DNA of 36,631 bases from Tritonibacter horizontis (GTDB lineage Bacteria > Pseudomonadota > Alphaproteobacteria > Rhodobacterales > Rhodobacteraceae): the NCBI RefSeq assembly GCF_001518015.1, contig NZ_LPUY01000056.1:1-36631 (forward strand), given 5' to 3'. The notes beneath the pieces were generated by a model. The model had not been told where the DNA came from. It saw nothing but the letters and a program-made list of their open reading frames with translations, and made no database searches. Shown piece after piece: positions 15,899-25,640 of this stretch. Within the stretch, counting starts at the first letter, position 1. Every line of letters starts with the position of its first letter. The position numbers were made by a program, and so were the translations under genes.

Positions 15899-16102
15899 AT
15901 GGCTGGACAGCAGGTCGCAACAATGGACGATGGCATCTTGACGATGGTGCGCGAGGAGCGCCGCAAGGCGCTCAGCCCGCGGGAATGGCGGTTCCGCCTG
16001 CGCGGCTACGGGCTGGCCATCCGGGACGAAAACGGCGCCCAGGTGCTGACCCGATTGCCGCGCGGCGAGGCGCTTGGCGTGTTGCCGGCAGATATGGCCT
16101 GA
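15899..16102 (+). CDS. 67-residue conserved-looking small protein
   Basis: A short gene with good signals: GAGGG about 9 nt before the ATG at 15899, third-position GC bias like its neighbours, and a stop 76 nt before the convergent LOG gene. The product is a soluble, arginine-rich protein; MVREERRKALSPREWRFRLRGYGLAI forms a basic helix-strand start (given here in two parts: MVREERRKALSPRE and WRFRLRGYGLAI), followed by a beta-turn-like tail ending LGVLPADMA. I do not recognise a named family. The composition suggests nucleic-acid or protein binding, but that is speculative. It lies within a much longer chance open frame in the same register, so it is easily missed. Confidence 0.6.
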   Translation: MAGQQVATMDDGILTMVREERRKALSPREWRFRLRGYGLAIRDENGAQVLTRLPRGEALGVLPADMA

Positions 16103-16120
16103 CCCAGCGCTCCGCCAGCC

Positions 16121-16147
16121 GCGCCGCCCGGATACCGGGCATGGCGC
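16121..16147. terminator. Hairpin between the small gene and the LOG gene
   Basis: GCCCGG-ATA-CCGGGC (16126-16140) sits inside outer arms GCGCC (16121-16125) and GGCGC (16143-16147). It is a strong stem between convergent stops, without a U tract on either strand. Confidence 0.4.
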
Positions 16148-16177
16148 GGGCGGATTTAGGTCAGCACAACGCGCGGC

Positions 16178-17026
16178 TCAGCGTTCCCGCCCCGGCAGGT
16201 TCTGCCGGGCAGGCACCGGGTTCCAGGCCTCGATCACCGCGAGGGCCTCGTCAGCGTTTTCGACGAATTTGAACAGGTTCAGATCCTGTTCTGAAATGGT
16301 GCCGGCATCGGCCAGCGCATCCCAGTTGATGATCTTTTCCCAAAAATCCCGCCCGAACAGCAGGAAGGGCACCGGCTCCATCCGGCCAGTCTGGATCAGG
16401 GTCAACGCCTCGAACAGCTCGTCCAGCGTGCCAAAGCCGCCGGGGAAGACGCAGATCGCCTCTGCCCGCATCAGGAAATGCATCTTGCGGATGGCGAAAT
16501 AGTGAAAGTTGAAACAGAGCTCCGGCGTCACGTATTCATTTGGCGCCTGCTCGTGCGGCAGCACGATATTGAGACCAATGGACACGCCGCCTGCATCCAC
16601 CGCGCCCCGGTTTCCCGCTTCCATCACCCCCGGTCCGCCGCCGGTCACGACCACATGACGCCGGTTCCCCGTGGCCTGTGATTTCTCGGTCATTTTGCGG
16701 GCAAACACCCTGGCCTCGTCATAAAAATGGCTGAGATCAGCGAGTGTTTTGGTGCGCGCCTTGGCCTTTTCCGCAGGCGCCGGAATGCGGGCGCCGCCAA
16801 ACATCACCACCGTGCTTTCGACGCCTTGCTCGTCCAGCATCAACTGCGGTTTCAGCAACTCCAGCTGCAACCGGACAGGGCGCAGTTCCTCGCGGCACAG
16901 AAACCCCTCGTCCGCAAAGGCCAGCTGATAGGCCGGCGATTGGGTCTGCGGCGTTACGGGCACATGTTCGGCCCGGCTTCTGTCTGCGCTGGCGTCCGGA
17001 AAACGGCTGTGGCGGTCGTCACTCAT
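16178..17026 (-). CDS. LOG-family protein (cytokinin riboside monophosphate phosphoribohydrolase-like)
   Basis: A 282-residue protein of the TIGR00730/LOG Rossmann family. The two signatures are visible: GGGPGVMEAGNRGA and PGGFGTLDE, the latter with the catalytic glutamate region. LOG enzymes split nucleoside 5'-monophosphates (N6-modified AMP in plants, AMP and others in bacteria) to base plus ribose 5-phosphate. This longer subtype has an extra N-terminal region of about 70 residues and is typical of bacteria that do not make cytokinins, so purine salvage is a likelier role (inference). The ATG at 17026 is preferred over a TTG two codons earlier. The ribosome-binding site is weak. It stands alone, divergent from the dehydratase gene. 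Confidence 0.85.
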   Translation of the reverse strand: MSDDRHSRFPDASADRSRAEHVPVTPQTQSPAYQLAFADEGFLCREELRPVRLQLELLKPQLMLDEQGVESTVVMFGGARIPAPAEKAKARTKTLADLSHFYDEARVFARKMTEKSQATGNRRHVVVTGGGPGVMEAGNRGAVDAGGVSIGLNIVLPHEQAPNEYVTPELCFNFHYFAIRKMHFLMRAEAICVFPGGFGTLDELFEALTLIQTGRMEPVPFLLFGRDFWEKIINWDALADAGTISEQDLNLFKFVENADEALAVIEAWNPVPARQNLPGRER

Positions 17027-17175
17027 AATCAATATTGCCTATGTTGCGGAAGGAACAATCAGACCTCTTCTTATCGCGGATACCGGCGCCGAACCAGCGC
17101 TGAAACTCCGGCGGCCTCTTGCCTCTCCCCGATAAACGCGTAGGGTTTGCTGCAACTGCAAACAGATGAGGCATA

Positions 17176-18132
17176 ATGATGGACTGGAAGCCCCTGATCT
17201 CTGGCGCGCGCAGCCGGATAACATCGCACCTCGTGGAAACGCCGACCCTGACCGTGCAGAGCTTCGGGCTTGGATATCCGGTTCAGATGAAGCTGGAGCA
17301 CTTGCAGCATACGGGCAGCTTCAAGGCGCGCGGCGCCTTCAACACGCTGCTGTCCCAGCCGGTGCCCAAGGCGGGTCTGGTCGCCGCCTCTGGTGGCAAC
17401 CATGGCGCGGCGGTGGCCTATGCGGCGCGCGCTCTTGGTCACTCCGCCAAGATTTACGTGCCGGAAATTGCCGGTCAGGCCAAGATCGACCTGATCCGGT
17501 CCACTGGCGCGGATATCGACGTGGTGCCAGGCACTTATGCCAACGCGCTGGAGTCGGCGCAGGTCTGGGAACGGGAAACCGGCGCCATGCAGATCCACGC
17601 CTATGACGCCCCGGCCACCGTTGCCGGACAGGGCACCTTGTTCGCGGAATGGGACTCCCAGGGCCTGGACGCCGATACGGTTCTGGTCGCAGTGGGCGGC
17701 GGCGGGCTGATCGCCGGGGCGCTGGGCTGGCTGCAGGGCAAACGCAAGGTCGTCGCGGTGGAACCTGCCACATCCTGCGCGCTGAAAGCGGCCCTTATGA
17801 CAGGCGCGCCGGTCGATGTGGAGGTCAGCGGCATCGCCGCCAACGCGCTGGGCGCGCGCCGGATCGGTGATCTGTGTTTCGAGCTGGCCCAAGCGGCCGA
17901 CATGCAGAGCCTCATTGTCTCCGACGCCGCCATTGAAACCGCGCAACATGCGTTGTGGCGCGACCATCGGCTGCTGGTGGAGCCGGCCGGCGCGACGGCC
18001 CTCGCGGCGCTGATGTCCGGGGCCTATCTGCCGGAACGGGGCGAAAAGGTCGCCGTGCTGCTGTGTGGTGGCAACATCGACCCCGAACCGCTGAGCGATC
18101 CCGCCACACAGCTGGACGTCTCCTTCGCCTGA
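17176..18132 (+). CDS. Threonine/serine dehydratase, PLP fold type II
   Basis: A 318-residue PLP enzyme that probably deaminates threonine to 2-oxobutyrate or serine to pyruvate. The PLP lysine is K50 in TGSFKARGAFN, SGGNHGAA (72-79) binds the cofactor, and GGGGLIAG (about 174-181) cradles the phosphate. There is no C-terminal ACT-like regulatory domain, so it is the short catabolic type rather than biosynthetic IlvA. Serine racemase and hydroxyectoine-degradation EutB-type enzymes are close relatives and cannot be excluded. Two adjacent ATGs exist (17176 and 17179); GAGG at 17168-17171 fits the second slightly better. A GntR regulator follows 48 bp downstream in the same direction. Confidence 0.88.
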   Translation: MMDWKPLISGARSRITSHLVETPTLTVQSFGLGYPVQMKLEHLQHTGSFKARGAFNTLLSQPVPKAGLVAASGGNHGAAVAYAARALGHSAKIYVPEIAGQAKIDLIRSTGADIDVVPGTYANALESAQVWERETGAMQIHAYDAPATVAGQGTLFAEWDSQGLDADTVLVAVGGGGLIAGALGWLQGKRKVVAVEPATSCALKAALMTGAPVDVEVSGIAANALGARRIGDLCFELAQAADMQSLIVSDAAIETAQHALWRDHRLLVEPAGATALAALMSGAYLPERGEKVAVLLCGGNIDPEPLSDPATQLDVSFA

Positions 18133-18180
18133 TCCGCACAAACGCTTGCGGGACGCCTCCCGGCCCCCTATCGAACGGGC

Positions 18181-18780
18181 ATGACAGAAACCACAGCCGA
18201 CAAGATCTTTCGCGCCCTGATGGAACGGGTCGTCACCGGCGATCTGGCGGCGGATCAAAAGCTGCGGCAGGATCACATCGCGCGCGAATATGACACCTCG
18301 CATGTGCCCGTGCGCGAGGCCTTGTTGCGGCTGGAGGCCAAGGGGCTGGCGAAATCCATCCCCCACAAGGGCATGCGCGTCACCGCATTGGAGCCCACCG
18401 AAATCCGCGAGGTGATCGAGATGCGGGTGGCGCTCGAAGTGCTGGCGCTGACTCATGCCCTGCCCCGCCACACAGCGGCATCGCTTGCTGCGCTGGAGCG
18501 CGCGCGCGACGAGTGCGACACCGCGCCGGACATGATCACCTGGGACCGCTGCAACCGGCGGTTTCACCTCGCATTGCTCATGCCCTGTGGCATGCCGCGC
18601 CTGATGGCGTCGATCGAGGACCTGCATATCACCGCCGCGCGCCACCTGTTTGCCTATTGGCAGGACCGCTGGACCGCCCGGCCCGACAGCGACCACGCCG
18701 CCCTGATCGCGGCGGTGCGCGCGCAGGACCTGACATCGGCCTGTGACACGCTGCGCCACCATCTGCGCCGGGTCAGCTAG
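18181..18780 (+). CDS. GntR-family regulator, FadR/FCD type
   Basis: A 199-residue transcription factor. The winged helix-turn-helix covers about residues 5-70, with the hallmark REYDTSHVPVREALLRLEAKGL. An all-helical FCD ligand domain follows (about 78-195); EMRVALEVLAL opens it, and the metal-binding-type histidines appear in RRFHLALL and LRHHLRRV. FCD regulators usually respond to carboxylic or amino acids and control a neighbouring catabolic gene. The closest candidate is the dehydratase just upstream (48-bp gap, same strand). No clear palindrome of the GntR type was found between them, so the target is inferred only from position. Confidence 0.88.
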   Translation: MTETTADKIFRALMERVVTGDLAADQKLRQDHIAREYDTSHVPVREALLRLEAKGLAKSIPHKGMRVTALEPTEIREVIEMRVALEVLALTHALPRHTAASLAALERARDECDTAPDMITWDRCNRRFHLALLMPCGMPRLMASIEDLHITAARHLFAYWQDRWTARPDSDHAALIAAVRAQDLTSACDTLRHHLRRVS

Positions 18781-18825
18781 GGTCGCGCGGTCGCGCCTGT
18801 CCGGCACATCGGCGCGTTCGGGACA

Positions 18826-18853
18826 TGACCTCCTGCCTGAATGCGGCTATAAG
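18826..18853 (+). promoter_or_regulatory. Possible dapD promoter
   Basis: TGACCT (18826-18831), a 16-nt spacer and TATAAG (18848-18853), about 36 nt before the dapD start. Only the -10 box is convincing. Confidence 0.3.
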
Positions 18854-18888
18854 CGCCCGAATCCAATCAAAACCCGGAGCTGGAACAT

Positions 18889-19716
18889 ATGTCCAACGCG
18901 CAGCTGGAAACCGCAATCGAGGCCGCCTGGGAGGCCCGTGATACCATCACCCCCGCCACCACCGGCGAAACCCGCGACGCGATCGAGCAGACCCTCGCCG
19001 CGCTCGACAGCGGCAAACTGCGCGTCGCGGAAAAGCTGGACAGCGGCGACTGGCACGTGAACCAATGGGCGAAAAAAGCCGTTTTGCTTGGCTTTCGCAT
19101 CAAGGACATGGAAGAGCAATCCGGCGGCCCGCAAGGCTCCGGCTGGTGGGACAAGGTTGACAGCAAGTTCAAGGGCTGGGGCCCGTCCGACTGGAAAACC
19201 GCAGGCTTTCGCGCGGTGCCGAACTGCGTGGTCCGCAAATCCGCCTATATCGCCCCCGGCGTGGTGCTGATGCCCTCTTTCGTCAACCTCGGCGCCTATG
19301 TCGACGAGGGCACCATGGTTGACACCTGGGCGACCGTCGGCTCCTGCGCGCAGATCGGCAAGGGCGTGCACCTGTCCGGCGGCGTCGGCATCGGTGGCGT
19401 GCTGGAACCCATGCAGGCCGGCCCGACCATCATCGAGGACAACTGCTTTATCGGGGCCCGCTCCGAGGTGGTCGAAGGCTGCATCATCCGCGAAGGCTCG
19501 GTGCTGGGCATGGGCGTCTACATCGGCCAATCCACCAAGATCGTCGACCGGGAAACCGGTGAGGTGATGTATGGCGAGGTGCCGCCCTATTCCGTTGTGG
19601 TCTCCGGCACGATGCCCTCCAAGAACGGGATCAACCTCTATTGCGCGGTGATCGTGAAGCGCGTCGATGCCAAGACCCGCTCCAAGACCGGCATCAACGA
19701 ATTGCTGCGCGACTGA
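18889..19716 (+). CDS. dapD: Tetrahydrodipicolinate N-succinyltransferase
   Basis: Cytoplasmic enzyme of 275 residues that transfers succinyl from succinyl-CoA to tetrahydrodipicolinate in the succinylase route to diaminopimelate and lysine. The N-terminal helical domain is followed by a left-handed beta-helix of hexapeptide repeats (about 105-220), with [20 protein letters not shown] and [10 protein letters not shown] as clear examples. Length matches the family. GGAG lies 9 nt before the ATG. A strong terminator follows at 19754, so it is monocistronic. dapE, two steps later in the pathway, lies 13 kb downstream in this window rather than next door. Confidence 0.97.
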   Translation: MSNAQLETAIEAAWEARDTITPATTGETRDAIEQTLAALDSGKLRVAEKLDSGDWHVNQWAKKAVLLGFRIKDMEEQSGGPQGSGWWDKVDSKFKGWGPSDWKTAGFRAVPNCVVRKSAYIAPGVVLMPSFVNLGAYVDEGTMVDTWATVGSCAQIGKGVHLSGGVGIGGVLEPMQAGPTIIEDNCFIGARSEVVEGCIIREGSVLGMGVYIGQSTKIVDRETGEVMYGEVPPYSVVVSGTMPSKNGINLYCAVIVKRVDAKTRSKTGINELLRD

Positions 19717-19753
19717 GCCACCGGCCAGCGCCAACAGCACACCGATTTTACGG

Positions 19754-19782
19754 AACAGGCGGCCCCGGTCGCCTGTTTTTTT
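19754..19782 (+). terminator. Terminator after dapD
   Basis: AACAGGCG (19754-19761) pairs with CGCCTGTT (19770-19777) across an 8-nt loop, running into seven or more T residues. A textbook rho-independent terminator, 37 nt past the stop. Confidence 0.93.
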
Positions 19783-19887
19783 GGTTCAGAAACATTGTGC
19801 TCGTGGAAAAATTGGAAAATCCCGCTACGTTTCACAAAGGGCCATCAGAAAACGGCCGGGTGTGTTTTTGCAGAAGGAGCACGCGGA

Positions 19888-20286
19888 ATGCCAGCATCCT
19901 GGAAACCAAACAATTACCCATCGGTAAGCCCCTACCTCGTGTGTCACGATCCGGAAGGCACCATCGCCTTCCTGCAGCGGGCCTTTGACGCGACTCTTTT
20001 GCGACGACACAATCGCGACGATGGCAGCCTGATGCATGCGGAACTGCGCATCGACGACAGCGTGGTGATGATCGGCGGCCTGCCCGAAGCTGCGGATTGC
20101 GACGCGCATGTGCATCTCTATGTGCCGGATGCGCAACTGGCCTTTGACCAGGCCATCGCGGCCGGCGGCATGATCGTGCAGGAACCAATGCGCAAACGCC
20201 CGGACGATGACCTGCGCGGCGGTATCAAGGAACCGAGCGGCTCAACCTGGTGGCTGGCCACCCAACCCGCCCAGGTCCCCGCCTGA
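19888..20286 (+). CDS. VOC-superfamily (glyoxalase/PhnB-like) protein
   Basis: A 132-residue single-domain protein of the vicinal oxygen chelate fold. The beta-alpha-beta modules are visible: SVSPYLVCHDPEGTIAFLQRAF opening (in parts SVSPYLVCHDPEG and TIAFLQRAF), then LMHAELRIDDSVVMIGG, and a second module HVHLYVPDAQLAFDQAIAAG ending with KEPSGSTWWLATQ. It resembles the PhnB-type subgroup, whose substrates are mostly unknown; fosfomycin or bleomycin resistance proteins share the fold, but nothing here points to resistance. AAGGAG lies 8 nt before the ATG at 19888. A frame reading back to 19795 crosses the upstream leader and is not needed. It converges with hutU. Confidence 0.82.
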   Translation: MPASWKPNNYPSVSPYLVCHDPEGTIAFLQRAFDATLLRRHNRDDGSLMHAELRIDDSVVMIGGLPEAADCDAHVHLYVPDAQLAFDQAIAAGGMIVQEPMRKRPDDDLRGGIKEPSGSTWWLATQPAQVPA

Positions 20287-20322
20287 ACCGCCCCTGAACC
20301 GCGTCTGCCCGACCCCTGAACC
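20282..20322. repeat. Short direct repeat CCCCTGAACC
   Basis: CCCCTGAACC occurs at 20291-20300 and 20313-20322, with a shorter CCTGAACCG copy at 20282-20290. It lies between the convergent VOC and hutU stops. No function is evident. Confidence 0.5.
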
Positions 20323-20373
20323 TGGGGGAAAAGGCCGCGAAACAGTGCTCGCCTTGTGCGGGGCCGCGCTCGC

Positions 20374-22056
20374 TTAGCCGAGGATGCCCGGCAGGGTCAG
20401 CCCATGGTCGCGGGCGCAATCCTGAGCGATGTCATAGCCGGCATCCGCGTGCCGCATCACGCCTGTCGCCGGATCGTTCCACAACACCCGGCCGATGCGG
20501 CGGTCGGCATCCTCGGTGCCGTCACAACAGATCACCACGCCCGAATGCTGCGAGAACCCCATGCCGACGCCACCGCCATGGTGCAGCGACACCCAAGTCG
20601 CGCCAGAGGCGGTGTTCAGCAGCGCGTTCAACAGCGGCCAGTCTGACACCGCGTCCGATCCATCTTTCATCGCCTCTGTTTCGCGGTTGGGCGAGGCGAC
20701 GGACCCACTGTCGAGGTGGTCGCGCCCGATCACCACGGGTGCGGACAATTCGCCGGTGCGGACCATCTCGTTGAAGGCGAGGCCGGCCTTGTGGCGATCG
20801 CCCAGACCGATCCAGCAGATCCGGGCCGGCAACCCCTGAAAGGCGATCCGCTCCTTCGCCATGTCCAGCCAGCGATGCAGACCTTCGTTGTCGGGGAACA
20901 GCTCTTTCATCTTGGCGTCGGTCTTCCTGATGTCCTCGGGGTCGCCGGACAGGGCCACCCAGCGGAACGGACCGATGCCGCGACAGAACAGCGGCCGGAT
21001 ATATGCGGGCACAAAGCCGGGAAAATCAAAAGCGGTCTCCAGCCCCGCGTCCAGCGCCACCTGCCGGATATTGTTGCCATAATCGACCGTCGGAATCCCC
21101 ATGGCGTGAAACGCGCACATGGCCTCGACCTGCGCCCGCATGCTGGCGCGGGCGGCTTTTTCCACCGCTTTGGGGTCTGTGTCGCGCTTGTCTTTCCATT
21201 CGGCCATGGTCCAGCCCTGCGGCAGGTAGCCATTGACCGGATCATGGGCCGAGGTCTGGTCCGTCACGATATCGGGACGCAGACCGCCCGCTTTGGCGCG
21301 CGCCACCAGTTCGGCAAAGACATCCGCCGCATTGCCCAACAGGCCGACGGATTTCGCCTCGCCCGCTTTGGTCCAGCGGTCGATCATCTCCAGCGCCTCG
21401 TCCAGCGTCTCGGCCTTCTCGTCGAGGTATCGGGTGCGCAGGCGGAAATCGATGCTGTCGGGGTTGCACTCCACCGCCAGACAGCAGGCCCCGGCAAAAA
21501 CCGCCGCCAGAGGCTGCGCGCCCCCCATGCCGCCCAGACCTCCAGTCAGGATCCATTTGCCGGTCAGATCGCCGTCGTAATGCTGTCGCCCCGCCTCGGC
21601 AAAGGTCTCATAAGTGCCCTGCACGATGCCTTGGGTGCCGATGTAGATCCAGGACCCGGCGGTCATCTGGCCGTACATCATCAGCCCCTTTTTATCGAGC
21701 TCGTTGAAGTGGTCCCAATTGGCCCAATGCGGCACCAGGTTGGAATTGGCGATCAGCACCCGGGGCGCGTCCTTATGGGTCTGGAACACACCGACAGGTT
21801 TACCGGATTGCACCAGAAGGGTCTGGTCGTCCTCAAGCGCGCGGAGGCTGTCGACGATCATGTCGAAGTCCTTCCAGGTGCGCGCGGCCCGGCCAATACC
21901 GCCATAGACCACCAGTTCGTGCGGATTTTCGGCCACATCGGGGTGCAGATTGTTCATCAACATCCGCAACGGGGCCTCCGTCAGCCAGGATTTTGCGGTC
22001 AGGTCCGTGCCCGTCGCAGGGTAGACATCACGGGTGTTCTTGCGCGGATCGCTCAT
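20374..22056 (-). CDS. hutU: Urocanate hydratase
   Basis: Second enzyme of histidine breakdown, 560 residues, cytoplasmic. It adds water to urocanate to give 4-imidazolone-5-propionate and uses tightly bound NAD+ as an electrophile. The nucleotide-binding run [11 protein letters not shown] (about 171-181) and the family stretches [11 protein letters not shown] and [15 protein letters not shown] are present. The ATG at 22056 is chosen because GGAGG lies 5 nt before it and its ATGA overlaps the hutG stop; an upstream in-frame ATG at 22068 has no such support. It is the last gene of the hutI-H-G-U operon. No clear terminator follows. Confidence 0.97.
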   Translation of the reverse strand: MSDPRKNTRDVYPATGTDLTAKSWLTEAPLRMLMNNLHPDVAENPHELVVYGGIGRAARTWKDFDMIVDSLRALEDDQTLLVQSGKPVGVFQTHKDAPRVLIANSNLVPHWANWDHFNELDKKGLMMYGQMTAGSWIYIGTQGIVQGTYETFAEAGRQHYDGDLTGKWILTGGLGGMGGAQPLAAVFAGACCLAVECNPDSIDFRLRTRYLDEKAETLDEALEMIDRWTKAGEAKSVGLLGNAADVFAELVARAKAGGLRPDIVTDQTSAHDPVNGYLPQGWTMAEWKDKRDTDPKAVEKAARASMRAQVEAMCAFHAMGIPTVDYGNNIRQVALDAGLETAFDFPGFVPAYIRPLFCRGIGPFRWVALSGDPEDIRKTDAKMKELFPDNEGLHRWLDMAKERIAFQGLPARICWIGLGDRHKAGLAFNEMVRTGELSAPVVIGRDHLDSGSVASPNRETEAMKDGSDAVSDWPLLNALLNTASGATWVSLHHGGGVGMGFSQHSGVVICCDGTEDADRRIGRVLWNDPATGVMRHADAGYDIAQDCARDHGLTLPGILG

Positions 22057-22829
22057 GCGGGCCTCCATTGGGTCAAATCGGCGAGTAGGCGGGACAAATG
22101 CGCCCGAAGTCGGTCGGAGCGGGCGGGGTCATAGCGCCAGGGCGGGGTCTCGTCGCAGTAGGTCGCCTGTGCCAGCTCCATCTGGATCGCGTGCCAGCCC
22201 TGCGCCGGGCGGCCATAGTGGCGCGTGGTCCAGCCCCCCTTGAAGCGACCGTTCAGGACCGCGCTATAGCCCGTGGCCTGTTGACAGCTGTCAACCACCA
22301 GCGCCTCGATCCCGGGCGCGCAGGTGGTGCCCATGTTGGTGCCGACGTTGAAATCCGGCAGGCGGCCCTCGAACAGAAACGGAATTTCGCTCCGGATCGA
22401 ATGGCAATCATAGAGGATGGCAAACCCGTGAATGGCCGCCACCCGCTCCATCTCTGCCGTCAGCGCGGCATGATAGGGCGCGTGATAGGCGTCGCGACGG
22501 CGGGAGATTTCCGCCGCCTCCGGCTCACGGGACCAGATCGAATTGCCATCAAAATCCGTCAGCGGCACCAGCGTGGTGGTGTTCTGACCGGGATAGAGGC
22601 TGTGGCCTGCAGGGTCCCGGTTCACGTCGATGACATAGCGATGGATGGGGGTGCGCACGGTGGTCACACCCTCTACCAGATCCGCATAGAGGTCGTGAAT
22701 ATGCCAGTCCGTATCGGCAAGACCAAGACCACGTTCATTCAGATCCTTGGCAACCTCTGCGGGCACCTCGGTCCCCGTATGCGGCAGGCCAAGGACCAGT
22801 GGCGAGGACCCTTGCGTGACGTCGATCAT
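22053..22829 (-). CDS. hutG: N-formylglutamate amidohydrolase
   Basis: A 258-residue enzyme that hydrolyses N-formyl-L-glutamate to glutamate and formate, the last step of the five-enzyme Hut route used with HutF. Family stretches are [11 protein letters not shown] near the start, [12 protein letters not shown], and [20 protein letters not shown], which carry the metal-binding histidines and acidic residues. It is the FGase type, not the arginase-like HutG of the four-step route. The start codon at 22829 overlaps the hutH stop (ATGA), and its own stop overlaps the hutU start the same way, so translation is probably coupled along the operon. A longer frame upstream lies antisense-free inside hutH and is not coding. 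Confidence 0.95.
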   Translation of the reverse strand: MIDVTQGSSPLVLGLPHTGTEVPAEVAKDLNERGLGLADTDWHIHDLYADLVEGVTTVRTPIHRYVIDVNRDPAGHSLYPGQNTTTLVPLTDFDGNSIWSREPEAAEISRRRDAYHAPYHAALTAEMERVAAIHGFAILYDCHSIRSEIPFLFEGRLPDFNVGTNMGTTCAPGIEALVVDSCQQATGYSAVLNGRFKGGWTTRHYGRPAQGWHAIQMELAQATYCDETPPWRYDPARSDRLRAHLSRLLADLTQWRPA

Positions 22830-24349
22830 ACCGCGATCTCCACGCCCGCGGCCCGGGCCACGCGGCCCGCACGGACCATGGCGCTGGCGGCTTCGATCTC
22901 GGGCGCAAGGTAGCGATCTTCGCCCAAGCTGGGGATTTCGCTGCGCAGCATGGCCAGCAGATCCTGCAACCGCGCCGAAGTCCTGAGCGGCGCGCGCGCC
23001 TCGACCCCTTGGGCGGCACAGAGCATCTCCACCCCGAGGATCACCGACAGGTTCGCCGTCATCCGCGCCAGCCGCAGCGCGCCATGGGCGGCCATCGACA
23101 CGTGGTCCTCCTGATTGGCAGAGGTCGGCGTCGAGTCGGTAACGCAGGGGTTCGCCAGATGCTTGTTCTCGCTCATCAGCGCCGCCGTCGTGACCTCGGC
23201 GATCATGAAGCCGGAGTTGAGGCCGGGGTTCGGCGTTAGAAAGGGCGGCAAGTCGTGGCTCAGGGTCGGGTCCACCATCAAGGCGACCCGGCGCTGCGCA
23301 ATCGCGCCGATCTCTGCCACCGCCAGCGCGATCTGATCGGCAGCGAAGCCGACATATTCGGCATGGAAATTGCCCCCCGAGACGATCCGCCCCTGTTCGA
23401 CCAGAACCAGCGGATTGTCGGTTACGGCATTGGCCTCCACCTCCAGCGTGCGGGCCGCCATGCGCAACACATCCAGCGCCGCGCCCAGCACCTGCGGCTG
23501 GCAGCGGATGCAATACGGGTCCTGAACGCGACTGTCGCCTTCCCGGTGGCTGTCGCGGATCTCGGACCCCTGCATGATGGCGCGCATCGCAGCAGCCACA
23601 TCAATCTGGCCCGCATGGCCGCGCAGGGTGTGGATCTCGGCCACCAGGGGCGCGGTCGACCCCATGATCGCATCCGTGGTCAGCGCGGAAATCGCGACCG
23701 AGGCCCGCGCCAGGTCCAGGGCCTGAAACAGCCCGGCAAGGGCGCAAGCGGTGGAAAACTGGGTGCCGTTGATCAGCCCGAGACCCTCTTTCGGGCCGAG
23801 CACAATCGGTTCGATCCCGGCGCGGCGCAGGGCCTCGGCTCCGGGCAGGCGCTCGCCCTCGAAGGTGGCCTCTCCCTCGCCGATCATCGCGGCGGCCATA
23901 TGGGCCAGTGGCGCCAGATCGCCGGAGGCCCCGACCGACCCCTGCGAGGGCACCACCGGGATCACGCCCCGCGCCAGCATCTGTTCGATCTGCTCGATCA
24001 CCGCCCAGCGCACACCGGAGGCACCGCGCCCGAGCGAGAGCAATTTGAGCGCCATCATCAGCCGAATCTTATCCTCCGCCAGAGGCGCGCCCACGCCGCA
24101 GGAATGGCTGAGGATCAGGTTGCGTTGCAGCGTTTCGGTGTCGTCGGCGGCGATCCGGGTCGAGGCCAGTTTGCCAAACCCCGTGTTGACACCATAGACC
24201 GGTGCCGCGCCTGCGGCCGCCTCTGCGACCATCGCGGCGGCGGCCTCCACCCCGGTTCGGGCTGAACGGTCAAGCCGCGCCGGGGTTCCGGTGGCAAAAA
24301 TCCTCTCGAGCGTGGCGAGAGTCACGGTGCCGGGGATCATGTCGATCAT
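22826..24349 (-). CDS. hutH: Histidine ammonia-lyase
   Basis: First enzyme of histidine catabolism, 507 residues; removes ammonia from L-histidine to give urocanate. The self-made MIO cofactor arises from the A141-S142-G143 triad in [14 protein letters not shown]. Substrate-side residues are visible in [14 protein letters not shown] near the N-terminus. The length is normal. The ATG at 24349 overlaps the hutI stop by 4 nt (ATGA); a second in-frame ATG at 24340 is possible. The end overlaps the hutG start. It is expected to be repressed by HutC through the operator at 25616-25631 and induced by urocanate, as in other bacteria. Confidence 0.97.
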   Translation of the reverse strand: MIDMIPGTVTLATLERIFATGTPARLDRSARTGVEAAAAMVAEAAAGAAPVYGVNTGFGKLASTRIAADDTETLQRNLILSHSCGVGAPLAEDKIRLMMALKLLSLGRGASGVRWAVIEQIEQMLARGVIPVVPSQGSVGASGDLAPLAHMAAAMIGEGEATFEGERLPGAEALRRAGIEPIVLGPKEGLGLINGTQFSTACALAGLFQALDLARASVAISALTTDAIMGSTAPLVAEIHTLRGHAGQIDVAAAMRAIMQGSEIRDSHREGDSRVQDPYCIRCQPQVLGAALDVLRMAARTLEVEANAVTDNPLVLVEQGRIVSGGNFHAEYVGFAADQIALAVAEIGAIAQRRVALMVDPTLSHDLPPFLTPNPGLNSGFMIAEVTTAALMSENKHLANPCVTDSTPTSANQEDHVSMAAHGALRLARMTANLSVILGVEMLCAAQGVEARAPLRTSARLQDLLAMLRSEIPSLGEDRYLAPEIEAASAMVRAGRVARAAGVEIAV

Positions 24350-25563
24350 CTGCGGGTCTCCAGTTTGCCGCCGTGAACGCGGGCATAAAGCGGGTTAAAG
24401 CCAATCCGATAGGCCAGCTCTGCCGGGCGCGTGACATCCCAGATCGCCAGATCGGCCCGCAACGTCGGAGCGATGCAGCCCCGATCCGCAAGCCCCAGCG
24501 CGCGGGCCGCATGAACGGTCACCCCGGCCAGAGCCTCCTGCGGGGTCAGGCGAAACAGGGTGCACCCCATGTTGAGCGTCAGCAGCAGCGAGGTCAGCGG
24601 CGAGGAGCCAGGGTTGCAATCGGTCGCCAGCGCCATCGGCACGCCGTGGGTGCGAAAGTGCTCTGTCGGCGGCAGCTGGCTTTCCCGCAGCGTGTAAAAC
24701 GCACCGGGCAACAACACCGCGACAGAACCCGCCGCCGCCATCGCGCGGGCATCCTCTTCGGTGGCATATTCGACGTGATCCACCGACAGCGCACCGCGTG
24801 CCGCTGCCAGCCTTGTGCCGCCCTGATGGGACAGTTGTTCAGCGTGAAGCTTGACCGGCAGGCCCAGCGCCGCCGCCAGATCGAACACCCGACCGATCTG
24901 CGCAGCCGAAAAGGCGATCCCCTCGCAAAACCCGTCCACCGCATCCACCAGCCCCTCGCCATGGGCCGCGCGCAGGGTGGGCAGGCAGACCTCCTCCAGA
25001 TAAGCATCGGAACGCCCGGCATACTCTGCCGGCACCGCATGCGCCCCAAGAAAGGTCGTGGTGACCGTCACGTCCCGCACCGCCCCAAGACGGCGCGCGG
25101 CCCGCAGCATGGTGCATTCGGTATCGCGATCAAGCCCGTAGCCCGATTTGATCTCGACGGTGGTGACCCCTTCGGCGATCAGCGCATCCAGACGCGGCAG
25201 CGCCCCCGCGACCAGCGCCTCCAGGTCCGCCGCCCGCGTCGCTGTCACCGTCGAGACGATCCCGCCGCCGGCGCGCGCCACTTCCTCGTAGGACGCGCCG
25301 TTGAGCCGCATCTCGAACTCGCCCGCGCGGTCGCCGCCAAAGATCAGATGGGTGTGACAATCAATCAGCCCCGGCGTCACCAACCGACCGCCAAGATCCT
25401 GTCTTGGCCAGTCCGCATAGGCCTGCGGCAGCGCCGCCTCCGGGCCGCACCAGGCGATCCGCGCGCCCTCCACGGCCACCGCGCCGTCCTCGATCAAACC
25501 GTAGGGTGTCCTCGGGTCCATCGTCGCCAGCTGAGCGCCGCCCAAGACGTATCTGTCGCGCAT
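24346..25563 (-). CDS. hutI: Imidazolonepropionase
   Basis: Amidohydrolase-superfamily enzyme of 405 residues; opens the imidazolone ring of 4-imidazolone-5-propionate to give N-formimidoyl-L-glutamate. The metal-site HxH is H70 and H72 in [10 protein letters not shown]; further ligands fall in [12 protein letters not shown] and [15 protein letters not shown] lies about 4 nt before the ATG at 25563 on the minus strand; reading frame further upstream crosses the operator and hutF. It is the first gene of the hutI-H-G-U operon and faces away from hutF across a 77-bp control region. Confidence 0.96.
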   Translation of the reverse strand: MRDRYVLGGAQLATMDPRTPYGLIEDGAVAVEGARIAWCGPEAALPQAYADWPRQDLGGRLVTPGLIDCHTHLIFGGDRAGEFEMRLNGASYEEVARAGGGIVSTVTATRAADLEALVAGALPRLDALIAEGVTTVEIKSGYGLDRDTECTMLRAARRLGAVRDVTVTTTFLGAHAVPAEYAGRSDAYLEEVCLPTLRAAHGEGLVDAVDGFCEGIAFSAAQIGRVFDLAAALGLPVKLHAEQLSHQGGTRLAAARGALSVDHVEYATEEDARAMAAAGSVAVLLPGAFYTLRESQLPPTEHFRTHGVPMALATDCNPGSSPLTSLLLTLNMGCTLFRLTPQEALAGVTVHAARALGLADRGCIAPTLRADLAIWDVTRPAELAYRIGFNPLYARVHGGKLETRR

Positions 25564-25584
25564 GTCGCCCTCGTCCGAATTTTC

Positions 25585-25613
25585 TTGCCCGCCAAACGCT
25601 ATGCGCTTAATGT
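25585..25613 (+). promoter_or_regulatory. Candidate hutF promoter
   Basis: TTGCCC (25585-25590), a 17-nt spacer and TAATGT (25608-25613). The HutC-type operator begins 3 bp after the -10 box, where bound repressor would block transcription start. Confidence 0.5.
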
Positions 25614-25615
25614 CA

Positions 25616-25631
25616 TTATGTCTATACATAA
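25616..25631. promoter_or_regulatory. hutO: HutC operator between hutI and hutF
   Basis: TTATGTCTATACATAA is a perfect TTATGT-N4-ACATAA palindrome. Its centre GTCTATAC (25620-25627) matches the GTNTANAC core described for the HutC subfamily of GntR regulators. It lies in the only intergenic region between the two hut transcripts, so one site could control both. Confidence 0.78.
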
Positions 25632-25640
25632 GAGGGTCAG

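Noticed and set aside
17071-18807. 578-codon open frame on the minus strand
   Set aside because: Antisense to the dehydratase and GntR genes; composition typical of shadow frames.
22830-23513. Upstream extension of hutG frame
   Set aside because: It lies inside hutH in another frame; the ATGA overlap at 22829 gives a full-length HutG.
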